Source: Manduca sexta
Lineage: Eukaryota > Arthropoda > Insecta > Lepidoptera > Sphingidae
Direction: 5' to 3'
Length of the DNA: 64,000 nucleotides
Assembly (NCBI RefSeq): GCF_014839805.1
Contig: NC_051141.1
Location: forward strand, 9,804,777 to 9,868,776
Each line of letters opens with the position of its first letter. Within the stretch, counting starts at the first letter, position 1. The notes below the pieces were generated by a model. The model made no database searches and had not been told where the DNA came from. It worked only from the letters and a program-made list of their open reading frames with translations. Position numbers and translations under genes: made by a program. This document shows positions 25,751 through 38,469 of this stretch, one piece after another.

Positions 25751-27417
25751 AATTGATAAAACTCGCATATCTTCTAAAAAGTTTTTGTACCGATCGTAAA
25801 GTAAATTCATTGGTGCGAGTTGTACTTGCGCAACGTGAATTTCTTGTATAACCATGTAATTTTCTTTATTCAAATATTTAAATAAAAGTAATACTTATAG
25901 TGTGACCGAAGATAGCTCGGATATCTGGTCGCAGGCCGCTGTCGATAGCTCCGTATGCAAATCTTTAGGGAAGGCCTATGTACAGCACTGGACATTGTGT
26001 AGCTGACAGTAGACTGCAGTTTTTTAAAATCCTAATAAAACTTTATCAAACAATTTCAAATTATGGTCTTATACGCCTGCGACCGCATACTAAATTGCAT
26101 CTGCGTTTGCTTCTAAATGCATTGCCAATTTCAAAATGGCTGACATTGTTTTTATGTAATCTGCCGCAACGTTGGACAAATTATGATTTCCAAGAGGAAA
26201 ACTATTTTAAATAAATAAATATCATGTGAAATGAACAATATTGCGATACGTTGTGTTCACACACCTAGATACAAACAGCATTGATTCACCGTAGCAACAT
26301 CATCTGGGTATTTGGCAGGTATCTGTTCGGCATGGAATTATAGGTAAATTTTGTTAATTTCCTGCCTTTTGTTATGTTTTCACAGAACTCAAGTAAAGTG
26401 CCCAAGTTTGAGCCGCTACATGATTCACAAACAAACAAAAAATTACTTAATTACGGACTGTACACCGATGTATTGTTTGTTACTTTGCTGCCAAATATTA
26501 CGCTTCATATCTGTAATTTTTTCAATTCAGTTGAATTTTCGTTTCACTTTTCGTTTTTTGGAACAAACCTTTATTTCATTACGCCAAAAGGAGTATGTAA
26601 TAATTAAATATTGATAGGTACCATACATACTTGTGTTAATATAATATTACAGGCTATATTTCCGAAAATTTATTTCTTTTGTCTCGTAATGCGAAAACAC
26701 ACTTCGATTTTTTATTAGTTTATTTATTATTGAATAATGTATACAAATTTTATCAATTTTTTTTTTTTATATTCCTTCAAGAAACGTATTATTGAAGATT
26801 TTCAAATTATATTGACAGTTAATGTTTCCGTTAACTTATAAATTATAAGAAAAGAGGATAAAGTTATAATATATGTATAAATAAATAAATAAGTGAAGCA
26901 CAAACATAACTTCGTAAGAAAAAACAGTTTTCTCCTAAATAGCTTGACGCCGCTGTTAATGTTCCAATGTTAATTTTATAAGTCTATAATCACATTATAT
27001 TTTTCAAATTACATGATTTTTGTAGTAAGTAACTAGTTCACTGGACATTTCGCTACCGGTTTCGATGGCGGATTTTCGAGTATTATGCTATTCAATATTC
27101 TAATAACTTTATGATCTATTAATTAATATAGTTAATATCTATGAAATGATTTAAATGTTAATAATAATAATACCTAGGATATTTGTTACAAATAAACTAA
27201 TGAACCGCTTAATGGATTTGAATAAAGGCCCACAGATAGTTCAATTACTTAATAAACGTTTTTTTTCTCCCGGATAAATTAAAAACAACCTTTTATTCAT
27301 GTAAAACCCGCAAACACAGGTGGAGCCACGAAAAAATAGCAATATCTCGTAATTATTTTGTCTTAGATACTTTTTTACCATTAGGAGACATATTTTTTTA
27401 ATTTTGACTTAATAATT

Positions 27418-27500
27418 TAGCTACTACCACTGCGCGTACGTGAGAAAAAGGTCTTGACTCTTGACGAGCGGACAACAGTGATCATAAAAAACTATTTGCA
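27418..27500 (+). repeat. family D fragment
   Basis: cgtacgtgagaaaaaggtc and gcggacaacagtgatc parallel the segment near 25250-25310 of family D copy 1. Confidence 0.35.
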
Positions 27501-28602
27501 ACTACCAAAGTAAATAAGTATAATATAATATTGTACAAAAATTTATTTTTTTATATGTATTAGTACGTATTATGAATTTTTAATAGATAGCTTTTAAAAA
27601 ATGGTTAGTGCGCATCTAACTGCGCCGATTTGCTTAGGCGAGGGAATTAAATTAGACTTTATAAACTTACATAATATATTATTTACATTTGTACCAAGTG
27701 CGTCATATAAAATCCATTTCTTACGGTAAAATGGCGTTTTACTAATAAAAAATATGCAAAATTGTGAGAAAATGCTTGGATTTTCATTAATAGAAAATAC
27801 GGAATAAATGTTGCATAAAGACAGACATACAGACAGACACTAGCTGGGACTAACACCATCATAATATTAAATAGATAGTTCCTATAGATTTATTTCAGAT
27901 AATGACACGATGGATTTATTAAACTGCCTACAGGTACACGCAATAAACATATATGTAAGTATTTATTTTTAAATAAAGATTGATTCTCCGAACTCCGTAT
28001 TAGTTTTATAACTAACTAAAATTTTACAGAATCTTTTTGAATGTTCCACAGAACAATGACATCACCTATATACGCAACGTGGTGGCATGTCCGATAACAT
28101 GCCTAAAATAAATAAAAGACAGTGAACTTGTTTAACGCGTTCATTCGCATCAGGATTCAGACCATCGTCAGTCATCCTTGTTAATTGTTGCTTAGCTCCG
28201 AATCAAACTATTTTTTAATAATTGAATTATTGTAAAATGTTATTTAAGAGATTCAAATTTTTATAAGTATCTACTTTTGTTAAGAATGTGTCTTTTTTTA
28301 CTTAAATCTATGGATAGTAATTATTTTATTCCTCATCGTTTAGCTACGAACCGCTGACGTTACTTAAATTTAACGTGGATCGCATTATGAATAGACTATT
28401 TTGTACATCGCTTAGCGTTTATTAATCGGACATGTCTCGTAAGCACTAAAATAATCCAAAGCAAAAGCATATGGTTTCGCAACAATAACATTTCGCATTC
28501 GGCGGCAGTCCACGCGCTTGTTTCATACTTATTTATAAATCATAGCCGGAGGTTATAAATAAATTTAAATTGAGCATAAGTTAAAAACTTTTAAAAACTT
28601 AC

Positions 28603-28769
28603 AATGTGTGAGTATCGGCCGGCGTCTTGGGAACGATCAACAAATCTTGATGAAGGCACCCAACCTTGTTTCGGTTACATTGACATTTCGGTGGGCAGAA
28701 TTTAACCGACCAGGATAAATTAAAAAAGTTAAAGAACAAGAGAAAACTAAAAAAAAATAACAGCTTCAT
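28603..28769 (-). CDS. peroxidasin-like protein, exon 1 (signal peptide and LRR N-cap)
   Basis: The ATG is at 28769-28767 and the exon ends before gtaagt (28602-28597), giving 55 codons plus TT. Residues 1-21 are a strong signal peptide: MKLLFFFSFLLFFNFF, then NLSWS. They are followed by a cysteine cluster FCPPKCQCNRNKVGC, the CPxxCxC...C pattern of a leucine-rich repeat N-terminal cap, and then LLIVP, as caps usually close. The last codon is split (TT|G) and is completed to Leu by the first base of the exon at 6118, giving TL followed by DVRFN, the start expected of the first repeat. The product would be secreted. The first in-frame ATG after the proposed transcription start is this one, 129 nt downstream. 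The coding block is under 60 codons before an intronic stop, so simple ORF searches miss it. Identity as peroxidasin is inferred from the joined LRR pattern; cap plus LRR alone also fits other secreted LRR proteins. Confidence 0.8.
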
Positions 28770-28926
28770 TATGAATGGACCGTTTTAAAATTTAAATTTC
28801 GTAAAGTTAAGGTGCGGAGGCGCGCGACACCGCCAAGCCGCGGTGCGAGTGACCGAGTACGAGTCCCGGATGGCGACTGGCGATTCTGGCGGCCGACTGA
28901 TCGCGGACTAGTTGGGAGATATCAGT
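28770..28926 (-). promoter_or_regulatory. GC-rich promoter and 5'UTR of the peroxidasin-like gene; divergent initiators
   Basis: A GC-rich patch (28810-28910) in AT-rich DNA lies just upstream of the ATG. On the minus strand an arthropod initiator TCAGTC occupies 28900-28895, with the putative +1 A at 28898, giving a 129-nt 5'UTR. On the plus strand another TCAGTC lies at 28922-28927, pointing away. No convincing TATA box is visible. Transcription starts are inferred, not shown. Confidence 0.45.
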
Positions 28927-29407
28927 CTGCACGCTGTTCACTGCTCTCGACTCTCTGATCTCTCGCTTGCATTAAACTACACTGGGTTTCTCATTCCTGG
29001 TACCAATGCCAAATTATATGATAACTATATTATATTTCGTATTAGTAATAAAAATATAATTATAAAACTACTTACAGCAAAAAGACCAGTGGTACAATTA
29101 CTATATTAAATTAGACACCAGCACGAAGAAAATGGTAGTGTGCATACACATACCTATACATAAACATAAAAACATAAATTGGAATAAGGACTAGTGTTTT
29201 AAATCATTTCACAGTACGTTAATATATAAAGTTCCATTATTCTTTGAATTGTAGAGATTTTTGGAGTCGGTTTTATTTTGTATTTATTTTAATTATTTCC
29301 TTTTTTGTCAGTTACAATAGATATACAATTGAACTCAATGAATCATTCTCATGCTATATTATTACAGAAGGGATTATGAATTATTCAAGGTCAAATATCT
29401 ATAAAAA

Positions 29408-29560
29408 ATAAATTAAAACGGGTCCATTCCGAAACTAAACAAAATCGAACGCAAATAGAATCGTCTAAATCGGACCAAGGTTTAAAAAATTATCATTGAA
29501 GAAACATAAAAACATATACGACGGATACAGCCTATCTCGTTCAAAGTCGATAGAAAATAG
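29408..29560 (+). repeat. interspersed repeat family E, copy 2
   Basis: gtccattccgaaactaaac, aatcgtctaaatcggacc and acatatacgacggatac match copy 1 at 15945 in order and orientation. Confidence 0.5.
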
Positions 29561-30289
29561 CAACATTCGACGTTAACAATTACCTACCTGAGTTATTGTT
29601 CCTAGAACTTCGATTTTACAAGGCACATGATTAAAGAACAATTTATTTATCAGCTACAAACAATAAGAAAACTTCCTCTAACGCGGTATAAAACTAACAG
29701 TGGAATTTATAGATAGTATATAAGCATAACATAACTACATTGTACTCTTTCTTAAAATGACCTTTAAGATGATGCCAGAAAGTTGCGAAGGCTTCGTTAT
29801 GATAATGTATTGCGTGTTTCTTAGAGGGCAAACTCCAAAAATAGTACCTAATGGTATGTACTTAATATCACGAAAAGTAACCAAGCAAATGCAAGGCAAC
29901 CAGGTATAAAGCGGGAAATTAACATCATTCATCATATTAACATATCTGATTCCTATTTATATAACAAAGTCCAAAGGATGTTACGTGTTTTAGGTTTATT
30001 TAGCGATAACTATTGTTTATCCCGTGATCCAATTTAACTATTCACATGATTTGTCAGCAGAAGCATGCGTGTTAGCATGCGAAGCCACAGCTTGATGGTC
30101 AAAACCGCCATGGCCTGTACCAATAGATTCGCCAACTCTTTTCTTTACATTATATAGTTCATATTGTGTTCATTTTGCTTAGCTGGCAATATAAATTAGA
30201 CCCCGAATCCTTAATTGGTAATAAGTATATAAGTACTTAATCTTAAATTTTCAGTGTTTGTAGTTACTCTAAAAATAATAAAACGAGGG

Positions 30290-30480
30290 CGTTAAAAAAA
30301 CACATTTTCACTTTTCAACCCACGACGGAAAAAGAGGGTATCTGTGTCTGTTTAGATACACAATAGTTACAATGCCAAAGACAGCCAGAAGTCTGTCTTT
30401 GGCATCATAACCCCTAAAGGAATGGACCGATTTTGATATTTTTGTTGTTTAAAAACTGATGTGATCGAAATGGTTTTTAG
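30290..30480 (+). repeat. decayed transposable element piece with embedded perfect hairpin
   Basis: cccacgacggaaaaagaggg, the (ctgt)-like word and ccgattttgatatttttgt have the look of a common insect repeat. In the middle, atgccaaagacag (30372-30384), an 8-nt loop and the exact reverse complement (30393-30405) form a 13-bp hairpin. Confidence 0.5.
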
Positions 30481-30650
30481 CTATTATTTGCGACATGATC
30501 ACAATTGAGTCAAAATATTATTGGGAACTTAGAATATACTTAAAAGACAAACACAAAAGGTTTTTTTATGTCAAGGATTTATTTTATTTATACAGATTAG
30601 AAATAATTAAAAATAACTATTTAAATTTCTATGAAGTGTTTAACTACAAC

Positions 30651-30745
30651 TGTCATCTAGTAAGTATACGTACCGAATAATTATACTCAGTCGGGTGTTC
30701 ACCGACAAGTTACATCTAGTACTACCGAATAATTATAATCAGTCG
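30651..30745. repeat. two near-copies of a 52-bp segment in tandem
   Basis: accgaataattata occurs at 30672 and 30724. Both copies are preceded by catctagta and followed by cagtcgg. This is a local duplication with a few differences. Confidence 0.7.
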
Positions 30746-33700
30746 GTTTTGATGACGCGCAACGTTAAATTCGTACTCTTCAATTTTGCAACGTTTCAAC
30801 TCTGTTATTTTTGACAAAATGTTTAAGAGTGCCATTTTTAGGTAATTGTAGAGCAGGCAGATTGCATTACTATTTTTCTATTTTGATTATTATGATTATG
30901 ATTTATTTAAAAACAACATTGAATACTTATTTAAAATTATAATTGGTTATTACTTATTCGTATAATATAATTAATATGTCTAATTCAATGAAGGAGTGCA
31001 ATGAGTTCTTGTAAACAAGATTATTTTTATTTGCTGTATGTAGGTTTATATGTATTTTATACGAATTTATTTTAGATACGGCGTATTACGAAATTATAAA
31101 ACTAAATCCTTACAACCTGCTTTAATTAAGTATTGACCGGCGGTTAGTATGGAGGGTAAGATTTTAAGTTTATATAGATAGGTAGTTTATTACATGCAGA
31201 GATGTACACAGTATCTTATTAAAAGTATCTGAATTTCAAGTTACGAGATACTTGAGAAGAAAGCATTTGACGTATCCGATAAAAGACACTTTTGAAAATA
31301 GTATTTAAAATTTTACAATAAACGTTTTTCAATTAAGTCTTTTTTGAAAACATAAATTGTTAGGTCACATCTTAAAAAAGGGATGGTCTACAGTATTGGA
31401 ACACGGAAAAAGGTGTATTGGTCATTGACATGGGCGTAGGCCGGAAACCCGTTGCACCCAACCAAAATTAAGCTTTCTTTTTGTATTTATAAAATACTAA
31501 GATATGAAAAAAATATTTTAGATATAAGATGTAAATACAGATACGTAGGTATTTTGTATCTGTATTTCAAATACTTGAATCTATAATAAGTCACATTTCT
31601 GATTATTATTATTGGTTTATTAGAGCTCCACATAATTATATCTATGTATAATATACATACCTAGATAATACAACAGTACAAAGGTCGATTTTTCAAACAT
31701 CACTCATCAGATAAAAGTTTGGTCGGCGGATGTATAACATTTTAATTAAAACTTGACAATATAAAAGTGAACTATTCTCTTCATACGACTGATTTCCAAT
31801 TTGTGTGTTATCCAGTGAACAATAGACTATAGAAAATTCAGATTAAATAAAATTATCAATTATATTTATCGAAATTCTGCAAACAGATGAATATTTTTGT
31901 GTTTCATGATAATTATCAGCGTCAACTGGCGAATGCAAGTTTGAAATTATGCTACAAATGACAATTGACGACCCATCAGCGTACGAATCTTCATAAAGAG
32001 TGGGAGAAGGAAGAAAACTAAGTGAGTAAAATGTTAGTAAACCGGCCCAGGAGGCAAAAACTTGCGTCTAGACGAATTTCATATATAATACAATACCAAA
32101 TGTCAACAAATTTAAAAATTTTACTAGATACTAAATCATTAAACGTTTACTTACCTAACCTTACCCTTAATACTTACCCATTTACAGATTTCTATTGGAC
32201 TAAACCTTCCGACTGAGTAAATCCCCACGCTGCGCGGCGCGGCGTGCGCTTTTGGATGCAACCGCAACCTTCAGGGTACTATGATTAAAGCCTCTGACGA
32301 ACCGCAAGACGGGTGTCGTGGCCTTGTAGCATTATGTCACCTTGTGAGGTGGCAGGAAACCAGCCTGACTACTAAGAAACGGAGCCTCATCTTCATAATG
32401 TCGACCAATCGATGGGACATAGAGAAATAAGTTATATCAAAATAAATATTATAGAAATTTAAATCGTCTTAACTACATTGGACACAAGAAAGGTAGATCG
32501 GGGAATAATGAAAAACAAATTAGTGAATCATATATTCATACAGTAGTGATAATTACTACACGTAACGCAACAATACGGCTGTTAACTTCACTGAAGTTTA
32601 CAGTGAAAACCCTCACATCGATTGCTCGACACAAGTAACATGTACCAACGTGGGTCTTTTGAAGGTACGTTAAAAATACAAAGGATAGAAATTAGGATGT
32701 TATAGGCAAACCAACAGATTTAAACAAGAAAAACAATAGTCGAAAATTAATAAATTATTACACCTCATGAGTTGGATCATTGGTATTAGATTTGTCGGGA
32801 GATATTCCCCACATTTAATTAAAAGTATAAATTTAAAATAAAAAAAAAGAAATGTAAATATAAACAAAGAAAATATAACACTACGTTAGAAAAACAACAA
32901 TTTTGGATTCACTTTAACAAATTATTTTAAATATTTGAATACATTTTTAAACCGGCCAGCGCTCTATAGAAATAGAGTGCTGCCTTAAAAAGTATAATCA
33001 ATCTCTTTCCCATAGATTAACAATAGTTAACATATATAGATAACAAAATTACCTGCTGGCTGTGGGTAAGTATTCAGAAAAATAATTTCATAAAATGATG
33101 CAATATTTCCTAGAATATAATTATGTAAGTACTAAAACGACTAGAATTTTTTCTGCCAGTTGTATGTACCATTTTTTACAGATGTATAGAATAAAAATAA
33201 TGAGCACAGTCGTCCCTGTCAGCAATTTGTGCCACAACATGTCATATGACGCCAGATCGAATGCGTTTGACGAGGCCAAGAAATAAGCGTAAATATCTAC
33301 TCAACAATTTATTTTTCATTATAGATGCTTTTAAGGTCTTGACTAATTAAAATATTTTTATGGTACCTAGTTAGTCGCAACTAACGTGATATAACGATCC
33401 AAGCATTTGCGTTTGAGAACCAAGAAGACTAAATAAATTGTATTTTTATTCTTTCCCCAGATACAATACACACTGGTACCAATTTCATGAATTTTACCCA
33501 GTAATGTCCCCGTCATTTGCCTCTCGGTTTTATTAATACTGGGAAATAGATGACCATCACTATAGCTTGTAGATTTGTGAATCCTATTTTATTTGAGAAT
33601 CTGAGGGTATCCTTTAAAAGAACAAGACATGGTACCAGTGCGCAGCGAATGCCTCCTAATAAAAAAGTTTGAAATTGATTGGAAGATTTCGCGTTTAGGC

Positions 33701-34809
33701 CATATTGCTTATTATATGTTAACCGAATGTAACAAGTTTAAGCAATCAGGTGAACTACATTGGCACTTCACGAGCGAGCAGGTTCGGTACGTAAGATGTT
33801 TTGGCGAAGGGTCCACATGACCCGAATCCTGACGGCTTCCCTTTCGTAATTTATGTAAAATCTAATTTCATTAGAATGATTTCCAGACCGCATTTATGCA
33901 TATTATTAGTACTTATAAGTTGTGTCGGATTCCCTTTCGGTAAATTTCCCCCTCCGCCACTGCTAAGGTCCATTATTAATATAATATAATAATAGCGAAG
34001 CAACTATATTATACGTTTCTACTTTCCACTTGACGCACCTTATGAAATTTCCGAGCACCAATAGAGACATTTTATATTTTCTCATAAACGGTCTGAGAAA
34101 AAAATTCTCATATGCGAACGCAATAAACCGTAATATTTTGTAACATGGAAATTATTTGAAGTTTAAAAGTAACATTATCCTTCAAATATTTTTTTACCAG
34201 AACAGAATCTGAGTGACGCAATGGAACTACAAATTCATAGAATTGTTTTATGTTGTTTTTTGAAAAAAAAAAAGCGATTATGAACTAAAGAAACTAAAAT
34301 TATTAAAAAAGTACAAGTACTTACTCATTTTCTCCTATGAATATCATTCTACAAACGTGTCGGTACATACATAATTAATACCAATAAGTAATTGAAAATT
34401 GTAAACATTGCAATTGGCTAAATCAAATTAGATCCAAAAATATGTTTCACATTTTAAATTAATAAAGTAATTGTAGTTTGTAAAATAATAATTAAAAATA
34501 TGAGTTCCGTATAAGTATACTTTATATAGTTTACATGAATAATAAATGATTAATAATGGCATATCAACAGCAATTTACTCAAACACCGATAAAAACTTAA
34601 TATGAGTATTGACGTACGTATTTAATTATACTCATTAACATCGTCACTTATAAACATTATTTTTATACAAAAGCACGTGATTCATAATATCTCTATAACG
34701 GTAGGCATATGTGCAGTTTATTTAGTTTAATTCGTAGATATCTATAATGTTTATAAACATTTCGTAAGAAAGTAAAAAAATATAGTTTTAAAATATTCCT
34801 ACTTCCTAC

Positions 34810-34917
34810 ATAGGTAACAGATTCTGCCGTCCTCAGAACGTCCGTTAGGACCTGCCGCCGGCAAGACACACAATGGATAATGAAATTATGTAACAGTAAA
34901 CAAAATAGAGAGAGCAT
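34810..34917 (-). CDS. candidate signal-peptide exon, unidentified
   Basis: The minus-strand ATG at 34917-34915 opens 36 codons. They begin MLSLFCLLLHNFIIHCVSC (a plausible signal peptide) and continue CRRQVLTDVLRTAESVTY to a possible donor, gtagga (34809). The second half uses GC-rich codons unlike the surroundings. No further exon, promoter or family was found, so this may be chance. Splice-site strength is only moderate. Confidence 0.2.
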
Positions 34918-35039
34918 ATCCACTAATATTGGTAATGATTGTTAACGGTACTTAGCAAATAATTAGATTCACGAGCCACGGCTAGTAAAATCAATTAACG
35001 CCTTTGTGTTTTGCAAAGTACCTAATTATTTAAAGAGTA

Positions 35040-35240
35040 TAGACAGCCACAATAGTAGTTGGGTAAATTCAAAATTAAAAATCGCCTGTCCTCGTTAGGT
35101 TTATAATTTTTTTTATTTGTAAAGGAAAGTAAAATCCCTTGTAATTGGTATCTGATTGTTATGAAGTATAAAATATTAGTGAGAACATACAAGGCATTTG
35201 AAGTTTTAAATTTGTTCAGTTACGTATGTGGCTGACTGTA
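35040..35240. mobile_element. TA-flanked MITE, intact copy (about 201 bp)
   Basis: Inverted ends start cagccac... (left: gacagccacaatagtagttg; right, reverse-complemented: cagtcagccacatacgtaac) and continue into aaattcaaa. Each end is bordered by TA, as for Tc1/mariner-type elements. It is non-coding. The same element occurs, split by a Helitron, at 38470-39533. Confidence 0.7.
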
Positions 35241-36406
35241 CACATACATGCACACGGTTATAACTAAATTCCACGTATTTCGGATTCCTGGTAGCTGGGG
35301 CTTCCGCCTATTTAAATTTAAATATAGGTACTCCACTGTGTTGTGAATTATATTGGTGCATATTATTATGTAAGTAGATCGGAATTCGGATTAGGTTGTG
35401 TTATTATTTTTATTTAATTTTATTTTTACTTTATTTGAAAATCTACAGATAACACATAACACTGATAGATTAATAACAATTAAAAATCACGTTATTCACA
35501 ACAGATTCCACACATTATGATTTCATGTAAACAAAAACATAAGTACGCACCTAAAAACCACCTACACACCCAGAAACCAGTAATTAAAATTCTTAAAATT
35601 GCTCAAATACTATTACTACATTTAGTTATATGTTTTACGAGTACATGCATGTTCAATCGACAAGCTCTTTTAATAAATATGTTCATACCATAGTATGTCT
35701 TGGCAATAGCAATACAAAACAAAAACTTAAATGCATTTAGTCAAGGGCAAACAGAACATATTACCAAGAAAGTAGATAGATGCCATTTGTTTCCTAAATG
35801 ATTTTTATATAAGAAGAAAAGAAAATATCTATTATAGATTCTATGTAAGTATTAATTATACAGGGCATGTTGATATTGCGTTACAAATGAAATTACATAC
35901 TTATCTACTAGAAAACAACACTAAACAAAAGTTACTCTAACCGTATATAATAATATAAAATAAAATACTTGTTATTTTCGCACAAAATAAATATCAAAAA
36001 GTGATTTTGAAATAAAATGCCCTAATGCTACTAATACTAGTTACTCTAATAGAATTTGCTGCAAAGGCAATATCATACTTTCAGTCAGAAACACCCACGC
36101 ACAATTTATATTTGCACTAAGCTACAGAGTGAAAAAAACAACCGTTAAAAGCGTTATTCGTATTTGTTATTCATGGATAATTTTCAGCACGATCTTAAGA
36201 GGTGAAGACGAGCACGTGGTTTAATTTTGTAACGGATGACCCTGTATTATCAACTATCTGGTGAACTGTGATCCTCTGTCATCTTCGGCATATAATTTAA
36301 TTATACAAACTACCTACTGATAATGTGACGGATTGATGTAATACTGGTAGTACGCAGATGCCTACATGTTTTTGATAATGTTCAGCAGGAAACTTTTATT
36401 TCACCA
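35241..36406. other. intergenic AT-rich DNA, nothing recognised
   Basis: No exon, repeat with matches inside the window, or RNA gene is visible here. Confidence 0.5.
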
Positions 36407-36830
36407 CTAGCTTTTGCATACGGCTTCGCCTTCGTGAAAGAGTTTCCCGGAATAAAGGTCCGGTTATATATTTTCCCGATATAGAAACTAGACTCAAACT
36501 ATCACCATACCCAATTTCATAGAAATCTGTTGAGTAATTTTTCGGTTTATCGCGTTCAAACAGGCAGACAGATGCGGCGGGGACTTAGTTTTATAATATA
36601 TATTTTTTAAACATTTTAACAGGAACAATTTTGTCACAAATTTTTGTAACCGTTTACGCAGCGCACACAACGAAAGCTCTCAAGAGGAATAAAAGGCTGT
36701 TTTTGCAACATTGTTTATTGATGCCTTCCTCAATAAATGGGTTATCCAAACCCAAAAGACTTTTTTCAATTTGAACCAGTAGTTCATGTCATTAGCGTGT
36801 TCAAACAAACAAACTCTTCGCACATAAAAT
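36407..36830 (-). mobile_element. Helitron-like element, 5' end degraded
   Basis: On the minus strand it ends CTAG at 36407 next to a flanking T (36406 is A on plus). The interior matches 6526-7273 (gcggggacttag, cgtttacgcagcgcacac, gtagttcatgtcattagcg) and reaches the caaacaaacaaactcttcg motif, then diverges before the expected TC end. It carries the segment that is tripled at 6845-7213 only once. Confidence 0.7.
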
Positions 36831-38469
36831 TTTCTGTGACCGATAAAATCCTAGAAGAAATATTTATAGGGAGGTTGTCTGTGGTATCTACTGCAGCTGA
36901 AATTTTTCATTACGCCTAGCTTATTCTTATTTTTTTGTTCCAAGAAGATTATTTTATTGCTTCCCCTTTGTGAGCGTTCAATACTTAGGTCTTCGGACTA
37001 AGTATACTGAAAAATTATAACTTGAATATAAAAAAGAACACGCAAATGAGCAAGACATATTTTAAACTGGTTTTCATCACGGCTTCCTCTGAAAGTCCGT
37101 TTTAATTTTTATATTCGTGTTCGACAAATTTTAATGGCAAATATATTTTAGAGAACATAATTGTCATTGAAAAAAAATAATACTTAATTAAAGTGTAGGT
37201 AATGAATTTGTCTTCGAAGTTGGTGAAAGAGACCGACAAAGTTGCGACAAGCCAAAACCGTAGAGAAAGATGATCGCGAGTTGTATTTGTCTAAAGTCAC
37301 TCATGCCTGCACTGTGTCTAGTTTGTTATGTACTTGTACAGCAAACTTTAATTTTAAAATTGCTATTGATAAATGAAGCTAACTATCTTTTTTGTACAGA
37401 AGGAAGAGTTATTTTTTAATTAATAATAATAATGTTATAACATAAATCATGCGATGTATATAATTTTATTTAAATTATTTTGCTATAATTAATTATAATT
37501 CTTTTTTGGTATTAAAAAGTCGCGCAAATATGCACCTTATAACGTGGTAAAATGAAGCATCAGACAAATTAATTACGCCTTTTATCCTAGGCAAAGGTGC
37601 AACTTGGGCTCCCACATTTCGGCGTATAAGTATGTTCCATTCGTCTTCATTGGGTTACTGAGGTGATTTTTTTATCTTTGTATTAGTATTCGCAAATGTA
37701 TAATCCGTTACATCACTAGGACCTATCTATAATGCATATTGCACATGGATAGACCATGTGCATGCTTCCTTCCAAATCCGTCTACCGATTTTGGCGCTTA
37801 CTTCTGTTGAAGATTTTATATGATATCAATTAAGCTAGCTAATTTTGTATATGGCATTGTAGTTTCCATAACGATGGTAAATAACCAGAAAATTGTGTTA
37901 CTGTTATACATTCGATGTAGCGAAACCTCTACTTATGGTAAATAAACTGACCAGTTTATAAATTCTGAGGGCGTTATTTACTCTGTTACATACCCCATTC
38001 CAAACAACTTCGAATATTATATTTATAAGTATCTTCACAAACTCTTGCATTTATATTAGTCAGATGCAAAATATAATTGAGTCGTTAACTTCAACCTTAA
38101 CAATAATTATATTTATAATTATACCTATAAATTGAATAATGTTTTTATATGTATACCTATAATGCTGTTGATTGTAACAAGTAACTCCATTTGCCGGAAA
38201 TGACGTCACTTTTATTCTTAGATCTGATTCGATAACCAGCCGGTTTTCCGGTTTTTGTATCTTCTCGTACTATGATTATTAAAAACAAATGTTTCAACAA
38301 ATGACAGAATAGCGTTTAAACCAAATTTTTGCTCATTAGTAGTTTTATTTTATCCCTTCCTTTAAAGGGGTAATTACTCTTGGCCAAAAGTATTTTCTCT
38401 TGAATATATTCGACCGTGTCACAAGTCAGTTACGGTGTGTTTACTTTATAAGTATAGGTTGTATGTAGG
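36831..38469. other. intergenic DNA
   Basis: Apart from the SINE-B piece near 37573-37665, no repeat, exon or RNA gene is recognised. Confidence 0.5.
37573..37665 (-). mobile_element. SINE-B fragment, 3' body
   Basis: Read on the minus strand, the segment with gaaatgtgggagcccaagtt and gcacctttgcctagg corresponds to the tgggtgccctagttgcgcc region of the copy at 54640. The tRNA-like head is missing. Confidence 0.5.

Larger units (their letters stand above)
6119..28602 (-). other. intron 1 of the peroxidasin-like gene (22.5 kb)
   Basis: The intron is bounded by gtaagt at 28602-28597 and ag at 6120-6119 on the minus strand. The phases match: exon 1 ends with TT and exon 2 starts with G. It is filled with the Helitron-like elements, SINEs, LINE pieces, MITEs and retroposons listed separately. 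Small Helitron tail relics also occur near 8193-8240. I see nothing assignable in about 7274-8192, 9291-10072, 10251-11649, 11886-12109, 12231-13489, 14169-15944, 16086-16658, 17233-20099, 20331-21683, 21848-22631, 25341-27417 and 27501-28602. An unrecognised LRR exon inside it cannot be excluded, but the phase match makes direct splicing likely. Confidence 0.65.
28928..35039. other. intergenic DNA with scattered repeats
   Basis: This lies between the peroxidasin-like promoter and the first TA-flanked MITE. Besides the repeats listed separately, a GC-rich block at 32216-32410 (gctgcgcggcgcggcgtgcg) and a block at 33610-33970 with a proline-rich end stand out, but neither shows a gene structure I can support. 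The remainder is AT-rich with no supported gene. Confidence 0.5.
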
